In this document: piece after piece, positions 1-8,229 of the stretch
Position numbering within the stretch: position 1 is the stretch's first letter
Layout of the letters: each line of letters starts with the position of its first letter
Assembly (NCBI GenBank): GCA_035575925.1
Contig: DATLXK010000053.1
Coordinates: 1 to 64,000, forward strand
DNA from: DASWTL01 sp035575925
GTDB taxonomy: Bacteria > Bacteroidota > Bacteroidia > Sphingobacteriales > Sphingobacteriaceae
DNA length: 64,000 nt
Reading direction: 5' to 3'
Made by a program: the position numbers and the translations under genes
The notes under the pieces: model-generated
Told to the model about the DNA's origin: nothing
The model's database searches: none
The model's input: only the letters and a program-made list of their open reading frames with translations

Positions 1-76
1 GCTGATTCTTAACGGCTTCCAATGCCACTTTGGCCTTGAATACAGACGTAAATTTACGACGGGTTTGCTTGCTCAT
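1..76 (-). mobile_element. IS3-family transposase OrfA, 5' end (cut by window edge)
   Basis: Reading leftward from ATG at 76, the first 25 codons give MSKQTRRKFTSVFKAKVALE and then AVKNQ. This is the typical start of the small helix-turn-helix OrfA protein of IS3-family elements (RRKFTxxFKAKVALEA). OrfA binds the element ends and, joined to OrfB by frameshifting, forms the transposase. Only the N terminus is here; the rest lies left of the window. The element end should lie 50-70 bases upstream of this start, near 130-140, where a host reading frame resumes. Family call is from the motif alone. Confidence 0.8.
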
Positions 77-137
77 TGTTTAGTTAATTTAAAAGTTTTT
101 TTAACTAAACCAATGGTCTTATTTTAGGGGAGTATTA
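77..137. mobile_element. Terminal non-coding end of the IS3-family element
   Basis: This stretch lies between the OrfA start and the point where the interrupted host gene becomes recognisable. Read on the minus strand it contains ATACTCCCCTAAAAT, which looks like the C-rich terminal inverted repeat of IS3-type elements. The exact end and target duplication cannot be fixed without the other end of the element; the boundary is probably between 130 and 140. Confidence 0.5.
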
Positions 138-803
138 TATATTGCCTTTTTTGTAATTTGTAACTCCAGCGTAGCTCAGGAAGCTCAATTAATTACCTTA
201 AATACAATAAAAGACGATAAAAAAATAAACGAACTTATTAACCGCTATCCAGACTTAATCAATGGTAAAGTACTCTTTAAGAATAACACAGAGTCGAATG
301 CGAAAATGAATTATAACCGTTTAAATGATCAGATTGTCTTCATTGATAAGAGAGATACGGTGGTATTTGGGAATCCGGAAACAGCAAGTGAAATAATGAT
401 TGGTACCGATAAGTTTTACTTTCATAATAAGGGTTATGTTGAAAAGGTTACCGAATACTTAACCATAAACCTGGGTATAAATCAAAAAGTAAAATTTGTT
501 GGCTCTGCAAAAAAAGACGGTTTCGGTTCTTATTCTGCAATTTCTAACAGTGTGAATTTGAATACGCAGGATGCTGTTGGCAATAAGGAAAAAGCGGATG
601 AAAATCATACCTACAAATCAATAACCACGTATTATTTGATTGATAAAAACAATACTATTGTATTGGCAACAGAAAAAAATATATCCTCCGCCTCCCCTCA
701 ATATAAGAAAGAGATAAAAACTTTTATATCTTCTAATAAAACCAATTTTAAAAAAAGAGCTGATATTGAAAAATTGCTTGAATTTACTAATTCCTTAAAA
801 TAG
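138..803 (+). pseudogene. Secreted protein gene, start removed by IS insertion
   Basis: An uninterrupted frame runs from the IS boundary to the TAA at 801-803. It begins YIAFFVICNSSVAQE, the hydrophobic core and AQ-type cleavage site of a signal peptide lacking its first few residues, and continues into a roughly 200-residue mature region. The first ATG inside the frame (306) is well past the signal peptide, so it is not the natural start. No in-frame ATG lies between the stop at 102-104 and 306. The family was not recognised; similar lysine-rich periplasmic proteins occur in Sphingobacteriaceae. Most simply, the element inserted a few codons after the original start. A truncated cytoplasmic product from 306 is possible but would not be exported. 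Confidence 0.7.
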
Positions 804-832
804 GTTTGGTATTAATAGACGTTAAAACCTAA

Positions 833-885
833 GTCTGGCGAGACACCAGGTGGTCATATCGACGAAAGGAGATATCTGTACTGCG
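833..885. repeat. Dispersed intergenic repeat with GAGACACC hairpin and ATATCGACGAAAGGAGATAT core
   Basis: Downstream of the disrupted gene lies CTGGCGAGACACCAG (835-849), a short hairpin whose core, read on the other strand, is TGGTGTCTCGCCA. It matches the core of the hairpin at 46651-46671 (TTGGTGTCTCACCAA). Next comes CATATCGACGAAAGGAGATAT, a variant of the CATTTCGACgaaGGAGAAAT unit I know as a common Bacteroidota intergenic repeat. It abuts the end of the MFS gene at 895. Probably a REP-like element; it could also act as a bidirectional transcript end. Confidence 0.45.
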
Positions 886-894
886 AAGTGGGAG

Positions 895-2058
895 TTAAGC
901 ATGTTCTTCCTCCGCTGCAGCGAGGGATCTTTGATGCTTGAGCAATAATTGAGAAACTGGTATAATCATAACTCCGCAGATGGCGAATAATATAAAAGAA
1001 ATTTGCAGATTAAAGGTGTGGGCAAGATATCCGATCATAGGTGGTCCAACCAGCATACCGGTAATAGCATAAGTTGCTATAATGGAAATGGCCATGCCGG
1101 GAGAATATTTGTTGGAGAATCCTGCTAAAGAATAGCTTATTGGTACTATGGCAGCGGTGCCAATACCAACTAATGAAAAGCCCGCCATAGCAATCCATGC
1201 TATGGGAAAAAATACAGTAAGTCCGATTCCCGTAATAATGCACAAAGCACTTATAATGTAAGTTGCAGACATTCCAATTCTTTTTATCACATAATCAGAC
1301 ATAAACCTGGCCATTGTCATACAGATCATAAAAATTAAAAATCCGTAAGTGAAAACTTTGATTTTAAGAACTTCCTGAAAATATATCCCGCTCCAGTCAA
1401 ACATTCCCCCCTCACATACTGCAGCCAGAAAAACCAGTACACCCAGATAAAAGATATACGGATCCGGCCTTCCAAGAATAAGTTTATTGCCAGAGGGTGA
1501 ACGATCATTCCTTAAAAGATGATTGTATAACAATAAAGTAATTAAGGCAGTAATAACCGCTACACTTAACAGATGAAATCTGTAAGATATATTTAAATAC
1601 ACCATTAAAGTTGAAATAAGTATTCCTATAATGCCACCACCGCTCCAAAGCCCGTGCATTACACCCAATATTTTTTTATCATATTGTTTCTGAAGGGCAA
1701 TGGCCTGTGTATTTACGGAAACACTAAATATTTTCATGGTGAAAGCAAACAGACATAGGGCTACAGCAACCGCCAGCACACTTTGTGAAAACCCTATAAA
1801 AGCCAGGCAAACACAGCTAATAAAAAAGGCTATTCCCAACGGTACCCTGCTATCATACCTGGAAACTAACCACCCTGAAATAGGCAGCCCGATCAGTGAC
1901 CCTATGGGCAAAGCCAGAAGCAGGGTGCCAAGTTCAGCCTCATTTAGTGCGAACATTATTTTGATAGTCGGGATACGTGATGTCCAGGTAGCGAAACAGA
2001 TACCAGAAATGAAGAAAAACAGACTAATTGATAGTCGTTGTTTATTTTGTATGATCAT
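895..2058 (-). CDS. MFS transporter, YbjJ-like
   Basis: A 387-residue protein with about 12 predicted membrane helices and no signal peptide, the usual size of a major facilitator superfamily carrier. The N terminus (FFFISGICFATWTSRIPTIK) and the loop 2-3 motif GWLVSRYDSR near residues 62-71 resemble the E. coli YbjJ/fucose-permease branch. It should move a small solute across the inner membrane; the substrate cannot be told from sequence. It stands alone, 61 bases from the convergently unrelated M1 peptidase gene end on the same strand. ATG start at 2058. Confidence 0.85.
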   Translation of the reverse strand: MIIQNKQRLSISLFFFISGICFATWTSRIPTIKIMFALNEAELGTLLLALPIGSLIGLPISGWLVSRYDSRVPLGIAFFISCVCLAFIGFSQSVLAVAVALCLFAFTMKIFSVSVNTQAIALQKQYDKKILGVMHGLWSGGGIIGILISTLMVYLNISYRFHLLSVAVITALITLLLYNHLLRNDRSPSGNKLILGRPDPYIFYLGVLVFLAAVCEGGMFDWSGIYFQEVLKIKVFTYGFLIFMICMTMARFMSDYVIKRIGMSATYIISALCIITGIGLTVFFPIAWIAMAGFSLVGIGTAAIVPISYSLAGFSNKYSPGMAISIIATYAITGMLVGPPMIGYLAHTFNLQISFILFAICGVMIIPVSQLLLKHQRSLAAAEEEHA

Positions 2059-2119
2059 GTTAAGTCATACAAATATCTTCAATTTTAACATGTTATAAAA
2101 AATTTGATTGCCTGCCAGC

Positions 2120-4453
2120 TTATTGTTTGTCCCTTTTTGCCTCCTGCATAGGATTTGATCCTGTTGATGTACCCCGAACAGCTCCCTGCTGTTTAAACAG
2201 TTCGAAACGCGACGGTATATTCTGGCGTGGCCAGCTGTTATTATTCTCGTTAATATCGGCAGTTTCACGGTAAGGATCCAGTTTCACGGCTGTTACGGTT
2301 TTATCTTTCGCAAAAACCTTTGTAACCTTATTTTCATTTTTACGCCAGATGTAGGCCGGAACATTTTCTACTTCCTTCGTTCCGTCACTGAAAGTCCATT
2401 CCAGGATAAGGGGCATAACTAAACCTCCAGTATTAGAAAAATCAAGCTCATAGAAGTTTTTTTTACTGTCATAAACCTTTTTCTCTTCCGGTGATAATGA
2501 ATTATAGTAGTTCTCAAATTGTATACGCGATGCGTCAGATACTGCAAAGCGATCATAACGATTATAGAAATCCTGCAGGCTGGTATCCTGTTCTACAGCA
2601 AACTTTGTACCTTCAGCACGGTTCCTTTCCCGTCCTATAACGTAACGGTCCCGTTCAAATTTTTTACGTTTCTCCACATTTTCCACATCGGGTTTCATGG
2701 TGTTCATATTAAAGTATCGTACGTCATCCAGGGAAATATCAACAACGTCGGTGGAATAAAACCAGCCTCTCCAAAACCAGTCAAGATCTACTGCAGAAGC
2801 ATCTTCCATGGTCCTGAAAAAATCTGCCGGAGTTGGGTGTTTAAAAGCCCATCGTTGTGCATATTCTTTAAATGCATAATCAAAAAGTTCACGCCCCATA
2901 ACAGTTTCACGTAAAACATTCAACGCGGTAGCCGGCTTTGCATATGCATTAGGGCCGAAATTGATAATGTTTTCTGAATTAGTCATTATCGGTTCCAATT
3001 GGTCTTTGGGGAGCTTCATGTAATCTACAATTTTGTGTGCGGGGCCGCGCTGAGAGGGGTAGTTATTATCCCATTCCTGCTCTGTTAAAAATTGGCAGAA
3101 GGTGTTCAGTCCTTCATCCATCCAGGTCCACTGGCGCTCATCAGAATTAACGATCATTGGGAAGAAATTATGTCCTACTTCATGGATAATAACCCCGATC
3201 ATGCCATATTTTATCGCTTCTGTGTAGGTTCCATCCTTTTCAGCACGTCCATAATTAAAACAGATCATCGGATACTCCATACCACTGGCTGCCTCTACAG
3301 AAATAGCTACAGGATATGGGTAAGGAATAGTGTGTTTTGAATATACTTTTAAGGTGTGAGCCACTACCTTGGTTGAATAACGGTTGTATAAAGGATAGGC
3401 TTCCGGCCCGTAATAAGACATAGCCATTGTTTTTTTGCCGTCGATATACGTAGCCATCGCATCCCAAACCAACCTTCTGGAAGATACAAAAGCAAAGTCA
3501 CGAACGTTTTCTGCCACATACGTCCATGTTTTTTTTGCACTAGCTTTAGATCGCATGGCTTGTTTAGCCTCATCTAAAGTCACAATCTCAATAGGTTCTT
3601 TTGCTGATTGTGCCTGCTTCCATCGGTTTAGCTGTCCGGAAGATAATACCTGTGCGTAATTCTGGCATTCGCCTGTTGCACCAATAATGTGGTCTGCGGG
3701 GGCTGTAATACTTACTTTATAATTTCCAAATACAAGCGCAAATTCACCTGTGCCTGTAAATTGTTTGTTTTGCCATCCCTGAAAGTCTGAGTACACCGCC
3801 AAACGGGGGAACCATTGCGATATAGTATATAAATAGTTCCCGTCTTCAGCAAAATATTCATAACCGCCGCGCCCGCCTACAGTCATGCGGTTTGATATGT
3901 TATAGTACCAGTTCACCTTAAAGATAAATTTCTCACCCGGACGAAGTGTTTTGGGTAATTCAATACGCATCATGGTTTCATTGATAGTATACTTTAATGC
4001 ACTGTTCCCGGCATCAGTAATTTTCAATATCTTAACACCCAGATCCTGTTCAAAACCAATAATCTTTTGCAGATCCAGCGCAGTCATTTTTTCTTTTACT
4101 GTGCTGGTATTAATCTTTTGGAGCGCGCTTTTCTGATCATGTTCGTTCTCATCTAGCTGCAGCCACAGATAGGTCAAGGGATCCGGAGAATTGTTATAAT
4201 AGGTTACAGTTTCAGAACCTGTAATTCTTTGTTTGGTATCATCAAGCTCGACATCGATATCATAATCTGCACGCTGCTGCCAATATTTGGGGCCGGGTGC
4301 TCCAGAAGCAGAGCGGTACATATTAGGATCCTGGATAATTGTTCCCAGCTGCTCAAACTTGTTACCATGATTTGAACCGGGATTATTCCGGATATCTTGA
4401 GCGAATGATGAAAGGGAGATATAGGAAAGGATAAAAAGTAAGCGAGCTCTCAT
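2120..4453 (-). CDS. Secreted M1-family zinc metallopeptidase
   Basis: A 777-residue protein with a signal peptide (MRARLLFILSYISLSSFAQ). The zinc-binding HEVGH lies at about residues 424-428 and the third ligand is the glutamate in WMDEGL, 19 residues after the second histidine, giving the HExxH-x18-E arrangement of M1 aminopeptidases. An SGMEYPM stretch upstream is the equivalent of the GxMEN exopeptidase motif, with Tyr where Asn is usual, as in other bacterial M1 relatives. It probably trims peptides in the periplasm. The next gene upstream (HupE-like) is 14 bases away on the same strand, so the two are likely co-transcribed. Confidence 0.92.
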   Translation of the reverse strand: MRARLLFILSYISLSSFAQDIRNNPGSNHGNKFEQLGTIIQDPNMYRSASGAPGPKYWQQRADYDIDVELDDTKQRITGSETVTYYNNSPDPLTYLWLQLDENEHDQKSALQKINTSTVKEKMTALDLQKIIGFEQDLGVKILKITDAGNSALKYTINETMMRIELPKTLRPGEKFIFKVNWYYNISNRMTVGGRGGYEYFAEDGNYLYTISQWFPRLAVYSDFQGWQNKQFTGTGEFALVFGNYKVSITAPADHIIGATGECQNYAQVLSSGQLNRWKQAQSAKEPIEIVTLDEAKQAMRSKASAKKTWTYVAENVRDFAFVSSRRLVWDAMATYIDGKKTMAMSYYGPEAYPLYNRYSTKVVAHTLKVYSKHTIPYPYPVAISVEAASGMEYPMICFNYGRAEKDGTYTEAIKYGMIGVIIHEVGHNFFPMIVNSDERQWTWMDEGLNTFCQFLTEQEWDNNYPSQRGPAHKIVDYMKLPKDQLEPIMTNSENIINFGPNAYAKPATALNVLRETVMGRELFDYAFKEYAQRWAFKHPTPADFFRTMEDASAVDLDWFWRGWFYSTDVVDISLDDVRYFNMNTMKPDVENVEKRKKFERDRYVIGRERNRAEGTKFAVEQDTSLQDFYNRYDRFAVSDASRIQFENYYNSLSPEEKKVYDSKKNFYELDFSNTGGLVMPLILEWTFSDGTKEVENVPAYIWRKNENKVTKVFAKDKTVTAVKLDPYRETADINENNNSWPRQNIPSRFELFKQQGAVRGTSTGSNPMQEAKRDKQ

Positions 4454-4467
4454 TATATATTGTTAAT

Positions 4468-5052
4468 TTATAAAGTGCTAAAACGTTCTGCAGCCATTAT
4501 TAAAGCCATTCCGAATATGGCAGAGGAGAGGAACAGGTTCCACTCCCGCTGTTTTACTTTTAATAATTGCATGGTAATATATGAAAAAAGCATTATAATT
4601 ATAACAATTACTAGCTGGCCCACTTCTAACCCTAAGTTAAATGCTAAAAGTTGCGTAATAATAAAAGTATCTGAGCCCAGTAAGCTTTTTAAGTAATTGG
4701 AGAATCCCATGCCATGTATTAACCCGAATACAAAGGCCATAAAGTAATTAAATTTAATATTTTTCTGAGAAAAACTCTTGCTGAAAATGTTAACCAATGC
4801 AGTAACCAGAATAGTCACCGGGATTAAGAATTCAATGAGTGGGGTGTTCATTCTCATCTGATTAAACAGGCTTAGTGCCAATGTAACAGAATGACCAATA
4901 GTAAACGCACTGACTAATATTAGAACCTTTCGCCAATCTTTTAATAGATATATGCCGCAAAGCGCAGCTACAAACAAAATATGGTCATATCCTTTAATGT
5001 CCAGAATGTGCTGGTAACCTAATTCAAAGTATAAGCCAAAATCCTGTAACAT
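4468..5052 (-). CDS. HupE/UreJ_2-like membrane protein
   Basis: A 194-residue polytopic membrane protein with five or six hydrophobic segments. The opening (LGYQHILDIKGYDHILFVAAL) with GYDHILF and the later FTIGHSVTLALS and GLIHGMGFS stretches are typical of the HupE/UreJ_2 family, whose conserved His and Asp residues lie in or near the membrane and are thought to bind metal (nickel or cobalt) in some members. In Bacteroidota this gene usually sits beside an M1 peptidase and a DUF6702-like protein, as here. Role unproven. Confidence 0.8.
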   Translation of the reverse strand: MLQDFGLYFELGYQHILDIKGYDHILFVAALCGIYLLKDWRKVLILVSAFTIGHSVTLALSLFNQMRMNTPLIEFLIPVTILVTALVNIFSKSFSQKNIKFNYFMAFVFGLIHGMGFSNYLKSLLGSDTFIITQLLAFNLGLEVGQLVIVIIIMLFSYITMQLLKVKQREWNLFLSSAIFGMALIMAAERFSTL

Positions 5053-5062
5053 TATTAGTTTG

Positions 5063-5070
5063 TAATTTTG
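5063..5070 (+). promoter_or_regulatory. Putative Bacteroidota promoter -7 box (TAATTTTG)
   Basis: TAATTTTG fits TAnnTTTG and lies 48 bases before the ATG at 5118, in the divergent gap between the HupE-like gene and the DUF6702-like gene. No clear -33 TTG is seen at the usual distance, so this is tentative. Confidence 0.4.
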
Positions 5071-5117
5071 TCTTAATAATAGCGTTTTTCATGTAAATTA
5101 CCGCAATTACGTTATTG

Positions 5118-5600
5118 ATGTATATGTTACAATTTGTCATTGCTGTTTTAATCAGTATTTTTCATCCTTTTTTCGTTAGCGTAACTGAAATAAAACATAA
5201 CGAAAAGACAAAATCAATTGAAATAAGTAGCAAAATCTTTTTTGATGATTTTGAAAGCGCGCTTGAAAAAAAGTATCATACCCCAATCGATATCCTTAAA
5301 CCTGCCGACCGAAAAAAGGTAAATCAGCTTATTAATGATTATTTGAGTAAGCACCTAATTCTCAAAATAAACGGAAAGCCCGTTAAAATGATTTACCTGG
5401 GTTATGAGATTGAAGAGGATGGAGCGTGGTGCTACTTTGAGGTTCCGGAGGTAAAAAAAGTTAGTAGAATTGATATAGTGAATAATATTCTTTTTGAGAA
5501 TCATCCGTCGCAAATTAATATGCTGCATGTAACTGTTAAAGGGATTAGAAAAAGTACCAAACTGGATAATCCCGAGAGTAAGGCAAGCTTTGCGTTTTAG
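5118..5600 (+). CDS. DUF6702-like periplasmic protein
   Basis: About 160 residues. The longest frame begins at a TTG (5115), but the ATG at 5118 (MYMLQFVIAVLISIFHPFFV) is a better start because it opens a signal-type hydrophobic segment. The mature region has HPFFVSVTEIKHNEKTKSIEISSKIFFDDFE-type strands that I associate with DUF6702, a small Bacteroidota family encoded next to HupE-like and M1 peptidase genes. It is divergent from that pair here. Function unknown; the conserved neighbourhood suggests a joint envelope role. Confidence 0.7.
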   Translation: MYMLQFVIAVLISIFHPFFVSVTEIKHNEKTKSIEISSKIFFDDFESALEKKYHTPIDILKPADRKKVNQLINDYLSKHLILKINGKPVKMIYLGYEIEEDGAWCYFEVPEVKKVSRIDIVNNILFENHPSQINMLHVTVKGIRKSTKLDNPESKASFAF

Positions 5601-5617
5601 ACTTTTAATTTCCCGCT

Positions 5618-5847
5618 CTACAGCTTTGCTTCTATAGCCTGTGTTAATATATTAAATTCGTTTTCTGATAGAGTTCCGTCACCGCAGCTTTCCTACTTCC
5701 TAGATCCGTCATCTTTAATCACGATCTCCCAAATTTCAATATCCCCTGAAGTATATGAAAATGTTGATCCTCATCTTCCTTTTCCAGGATTATTGTAAAT
5801 AATGCCTGTGTATCGTTTTCATTTATTGTAATGTCAAATGCCTGCAT
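5618..5847 (-). pseudogene. Remnant of a small protein gene (one frameshift, one stop)
   Basis: From ATG at 5847 the minus strand reads MQAFDITINENDTQALFTII then LEKEDEDQHFH in one frame. The sense then continues in another frame with YTSGDIEIWEIVIKDDGSRK, an in-frame TAG, and ESCGDGTLSENEFNILTQAI ending in a TAG at 5618-5620. The three pieces make one plausible 75-residue small globular protein broken by a single-base frameshift and a nonsense codon. The family was not recognised. The 200 bases from 5848 to 6048 show nothing else convincing. Confidence 0.55.
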
Positions 5848-6048
5848 AATATGTTGTTATAATATATATATAAATTATGTGCTAAAATTGTTAGAGCTGC
5901 TGGTGTTCAAGTATTAATATACTAAGTTGGAAGATTTTGTTGTCTCAAATGCCCCTGCATATTGACTTTTTTGCCATCTTCTATTTATCAAGCGAAGTAT
6001 AATTTTGTTATACTAATTTGAAGTGTTTCAGATTTTAAAAATAATACC

Positions 6049-6564
6049 ATGGAAAAAAGAATCAACAACAGCACATTAATGGAGCCATTCATCCTGCTGT
6101 ATGACGGGCACACCAAATTTTTTAACAATGTACTGGATAGCATGACCGATGAGGATGCACAAAATCGGCTGAACACACAAGCCAATCATGTGGCCTGGAT
6201 TGCCGGCAGCCTGGTGTTTGAACGGTATGAATTAGCCAGGTTGCTGGATAATGGCCCTGACGCCTTTACAGCTAAACATACATCTCATAATCTTTTCAAA
6301 GATCATAAAGGCCTCCAGAATGTGGAATATCCATCAATAAACGAGTTCAAAAAAGATTGGGAAATTATTAGTCCGGTTTTAAAAAATATCCTGCCAAATT
6401 TAACTAACGCTCAGCTTAATAGCCCTGATCCTTTTGGGATGCCGGGTGGAGATTATACGCTATTTGATGCAGTTACTTTTTGCATTGACAGGGAATCTTA
6501 CTGTATAGGGCAAATCGGCTTGTATCGTAGATTATTGGGTTACGAAGCCATGAAGTATGATTAA
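6049..6564 (+). CDS. DinB-like four-helix protein
   Basis: A 171-residue soluble protein. The arrangement EPFILLYDGHTKFFNNVLDS, then NTQANHVAWIAGSLVFERYE, then a C-terminal CIDRESYCIGQIGLYRR helix matches DinB/YfiT-type four-helix bundles, where histidines on helices 2 and 4 (here His in NHVAW) bind a metal. Many members are thiol-dependent transferases (bacillithiol in Bacteroidota and Firmicutes), but the activity here is unknown. One expected C-terminal His is replaced in the DRESYCIGQ region, so metal binding may be weakened. The last codons overlap the remnant starting at 6557. Confidence 0.7.
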   Translation: MEKRINNSTLMEPFILLYDGHTKFFNNVLDSMTDEDAQNRLNTQANHVAWIAGSLVFERYELARLLDNGPDAFTAKHTSHNLFKDHKGLQNVEYPSINEFKKDWEIISPVLKNILPNLTNAQLNSPDPFGMPGGDYTLFDAVTFCIDRESYCIGQIGLYRRLLGYEAMKYD

Positions 6565-6733
6565 CAATTTTTTTCAGGAAGCCGGCTATTGGCTATTTGT
6601 TAATCCTATTATTATAGGACAAGGTATTCCACTGTTTAAAGGCATAAAAGACAAAATAAAACTAAAACTATTGACTACTCATCAATTTGTTTGTGGAGTA
6701 ACTGAACTGAATTACACAGTAGACAGACAATAA
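6557..6733 (+). pseudogene. C-terminal fragment of a RibD/DHFR-domain reductase
   Basis: A 58-residue frame overlapping the end of the DinB-like gene reads GYWLFVNPIIIGQGIPLFKG followed by IKDKIKLKLL and FVCGVTELNYTV. This is the final strand-helix-strand section of dihydrofolate-reductase-like RibD C-terminal domain proteins (typically LFVNPVILGxGxPLF...KLxLL...F.SGVVxLxY). The nucleotide-binding N-terminal two thirds are missing, so it cannot be functional. The DinB-like gene takes the place of the missing part, suggesting a deletion fused the two. Confidence 0.65.
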
Positions 6734-6743
6734 CAATAAACCC

Positions 6744-6768
6744 CGCCCGAACGAAGTTTAGTCGGGCG
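6744..6768. repeat. Hairpin CGCCCGA-loop-TCGGGCG
   Basis: A perfect 7-base stem (6744-6750 with 6762-6768) around an 11-base loop, GC-rich in an AT-rich background. No T tract follows, so it is not a typical intrinsic terminator. It sits directly before the larger imperfect palindrome at 6780-6891 and may be part of the same repeat. Confidence 0.5.
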
Positions 6769-6779
6769 CGACGCTAACA

Positions 6780-6891
6780 GCATCTTGCCAAAAGCGAGGG
6801 AAGAAGTAAGTAATTTAACGGTTGTGCATTTAATAAACTTAATCGCAGCTTAACAGTTTGTGCTTTCTAAGCACCGCCTTCGGCAAGTTGC
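6780..6891. repeat. Large imperfect palindrome, attC-like in shape
   Basis: The arm 6780-6796 (GCATCTTGCCAAAAGCG) pairs with 6875-6891 at 14 of 17 positions. Between them lies a further perfect hairpin, GTGCTT-TCT-AAGCAC (6860-6874). CTAAC precedes the left arm and an ACGATA follows the right arm. The overall form, a CTAAC box, long imperfect arms and a structured centre of about 120 bases, recalls integron attC sites, but no GTTRRRY box is intact and no integrase is in the window. The rest of the gap, 6892-7059, shows no gene. Confidence 0.45.
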
Positions 6892-7059
6892 AAAACGATA
6901 TAAATTAAAAGTGATAAGCTATGACACTCGCTTTTAAGCATCTGGTGCCGGACTAACAAATATTGACGGTTTTCCTTTGTAGAATGCTGTGATATGCTTG
7001 AGTAAGGTAATCCAAATGAAGAAGATAATTTTTAATAAATAAATATTAAACAGAACAAA

Positions 7060-7593
7060 ATGAACCTAATTGTAAAAATTTTATTCGTATTAATCATTCT
7101 GGTTGCAATCCCTTTGATCATCGCATTATTTGTTAAAAAAGAGTACTCTGTTAAGCGGGAAATAACCATTAATAAACCCAAACAGGAGGTTTTTAACTAT
7201 GTAAAGTATGTTAAGAACCAGGAACAGTACAGTAAATGGGTAATGACAGATCCCAATATGAAAAAAGAATTTAGAGGCACAGACGGCACCGAGGGTTTTG
7301 TATATGCCTGGAACGGAAATAGCAAAGCAGGGGAAGGGGAGCAGGAAATAAAAAGAATAAAGGAAGGTGAGCGTATCGATATTGAAGTTCGTTTTAAACG
7401 ACCTTTTGAGGGATTAGCTCATGCTCCAATTACTACCGAAGCCTTGTCTGCAAATCAAACAAAGGTAGTCTGGGGAATGGAAGGTAAAAGTAAGTATCCT
7501 ATGAATATTACCAATCTGTCTATAGATGGTATGCTTGGTAAAGATCTGGAAACCAGTTTGTCCACGTTGAAAGAGATTTTGGAAAAACAGTAA
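7060..7593 (+). CDS. SRPBCC-fold protein with N-terminal membrane anchor
   Basis: A 177-residue protein: residues 4-27 are one hydrophobic helix (IVKILFVLIILVAIPLIIAL), then a KREITINKPKQEVFNYVKYV start typical of the polyketide-cyclase/dehydrase branch of the SRPBCC (START-like) fold, which forms a deep hydrophobic ligand cavity. It ends with DLETSLSTLKEIL, the closing helix. It is probably anchored in the inner membrane. Ligand unknown. The next gene downstream is another SRPBCC protein of a different subfamily, 87 bases away. Confidence 0.75.
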   Translation: MNLIVKILFVLIILVAIPLIIALFVKKEYSVKREITINKPKQEVFNYVKYVKNQEQYSKWVMTDPNMKKEFRGTDGTEGFVYAWNGNSKAGEGEQEIKRIKEGERIDIEVRFKRPFEGLAHAPITTEALSANQTKVVWGMEGKSKYPMNITNLSIDGMLGKDLETSLSTLKEILEKQ

Positions 7594-7680
7594 TAAGGTA
7601 TGACAAACCCATAAATGGAATAGAATTAATAGGTACGGGTTAATTAATATAGAATCCATCAAAACTTTAATATATCGATT

Positions 7681-8115
7681 ATGAAAATTGAAAAATCAAT
7701 TAAAATCAAAGCCAAAAAAGAAGCTGTTTGGGAAGTATTACTTCAGGATAAGTACACCCGAATTTGGTACTCCGAATTTTCTCCGGGATCACATGCAGAA
7801 ACCGATTGGCAAATTGGCAGTAAAGCTGTTTTTAAAGATGATAGCAAATGCGGGATTGTAGGCATGGTTGTTAAAAACAAGCCCTACGAAATTATAGAAC
7901 TGGAATACGATGGGATAATTACGGATGGTATAGAGGATTATGATAGTGAGATAGCGCGAGAAGTAAAAGGCGGTTTGGAAACCTATCAATTATCTGAAGA
8001 AGAAGGTGTTACCCAGCTGTCAATTGCGTGTGATATGTCTGAAGAATATTTTGAAATGATGTCAAAAGCTTGGGATAATGCATTAGCTAAAATAAAAGAA
8101 CTCTCAGAATCATAG
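7681..8115 (+). CDS. SRPBCC/AHSA1-like domain protein
   Basis: A 144-residue soluble protein with the AHSA1-type layout: an initial IEKSIKIKAKKEAVWEVLLQ strand-helix, a central WQIGSKAVFKDDSKCGIVGM strand pair and a closing helix FEMMSKAWDNALAKIKELSE. Such proteins bind small hydrophobic ligands or act as stress-related chaperone cofactors; the role is not deducible here. Single-domain, full length for the family. Confidence 0.75.
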   Translation: MKIEKSIKIKAKKEAVWEVLLQDKYTRIWYSEFSPGSHAETDWQIGSKAVFKDDSKCGIVGMVVKNKPYEIIELEYDGIITDGIEDYDSEIAREVKGGLETYQLSEEEGVTQLSIACDMSEEYFEMMSKAWDNALAKIKELSES

Positions 8116-8229
8116 ATCGGCAATAAAAGCGTCTTCTTTCTGCAAAACTTTTCCCGCTAATTATAAAGTATAATTATAACAAAAGCTATTATTGAAGGCT
8201 TAATAACCACCATCTAAAACATAAATATT

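Noticed and set aside
835..885. Possible rRNA or tRNA fragment
   Set aside because: The GCGAGACACC and CGACGAAAGGAG strings look structured, but no cloverleaf or conserved rRNA helix can be formed; they fit an intergenic repeat.
1700..2098. Long plus-strand ORF opposite the MFS transporter
   Set aside because: It is antisense to a well-supported membrane protein and its product has no coherent pattern.
6744..6891. A functioning integron
   Set aside because: No integrase gene and no cassette array; only one site with an incomplete right box.
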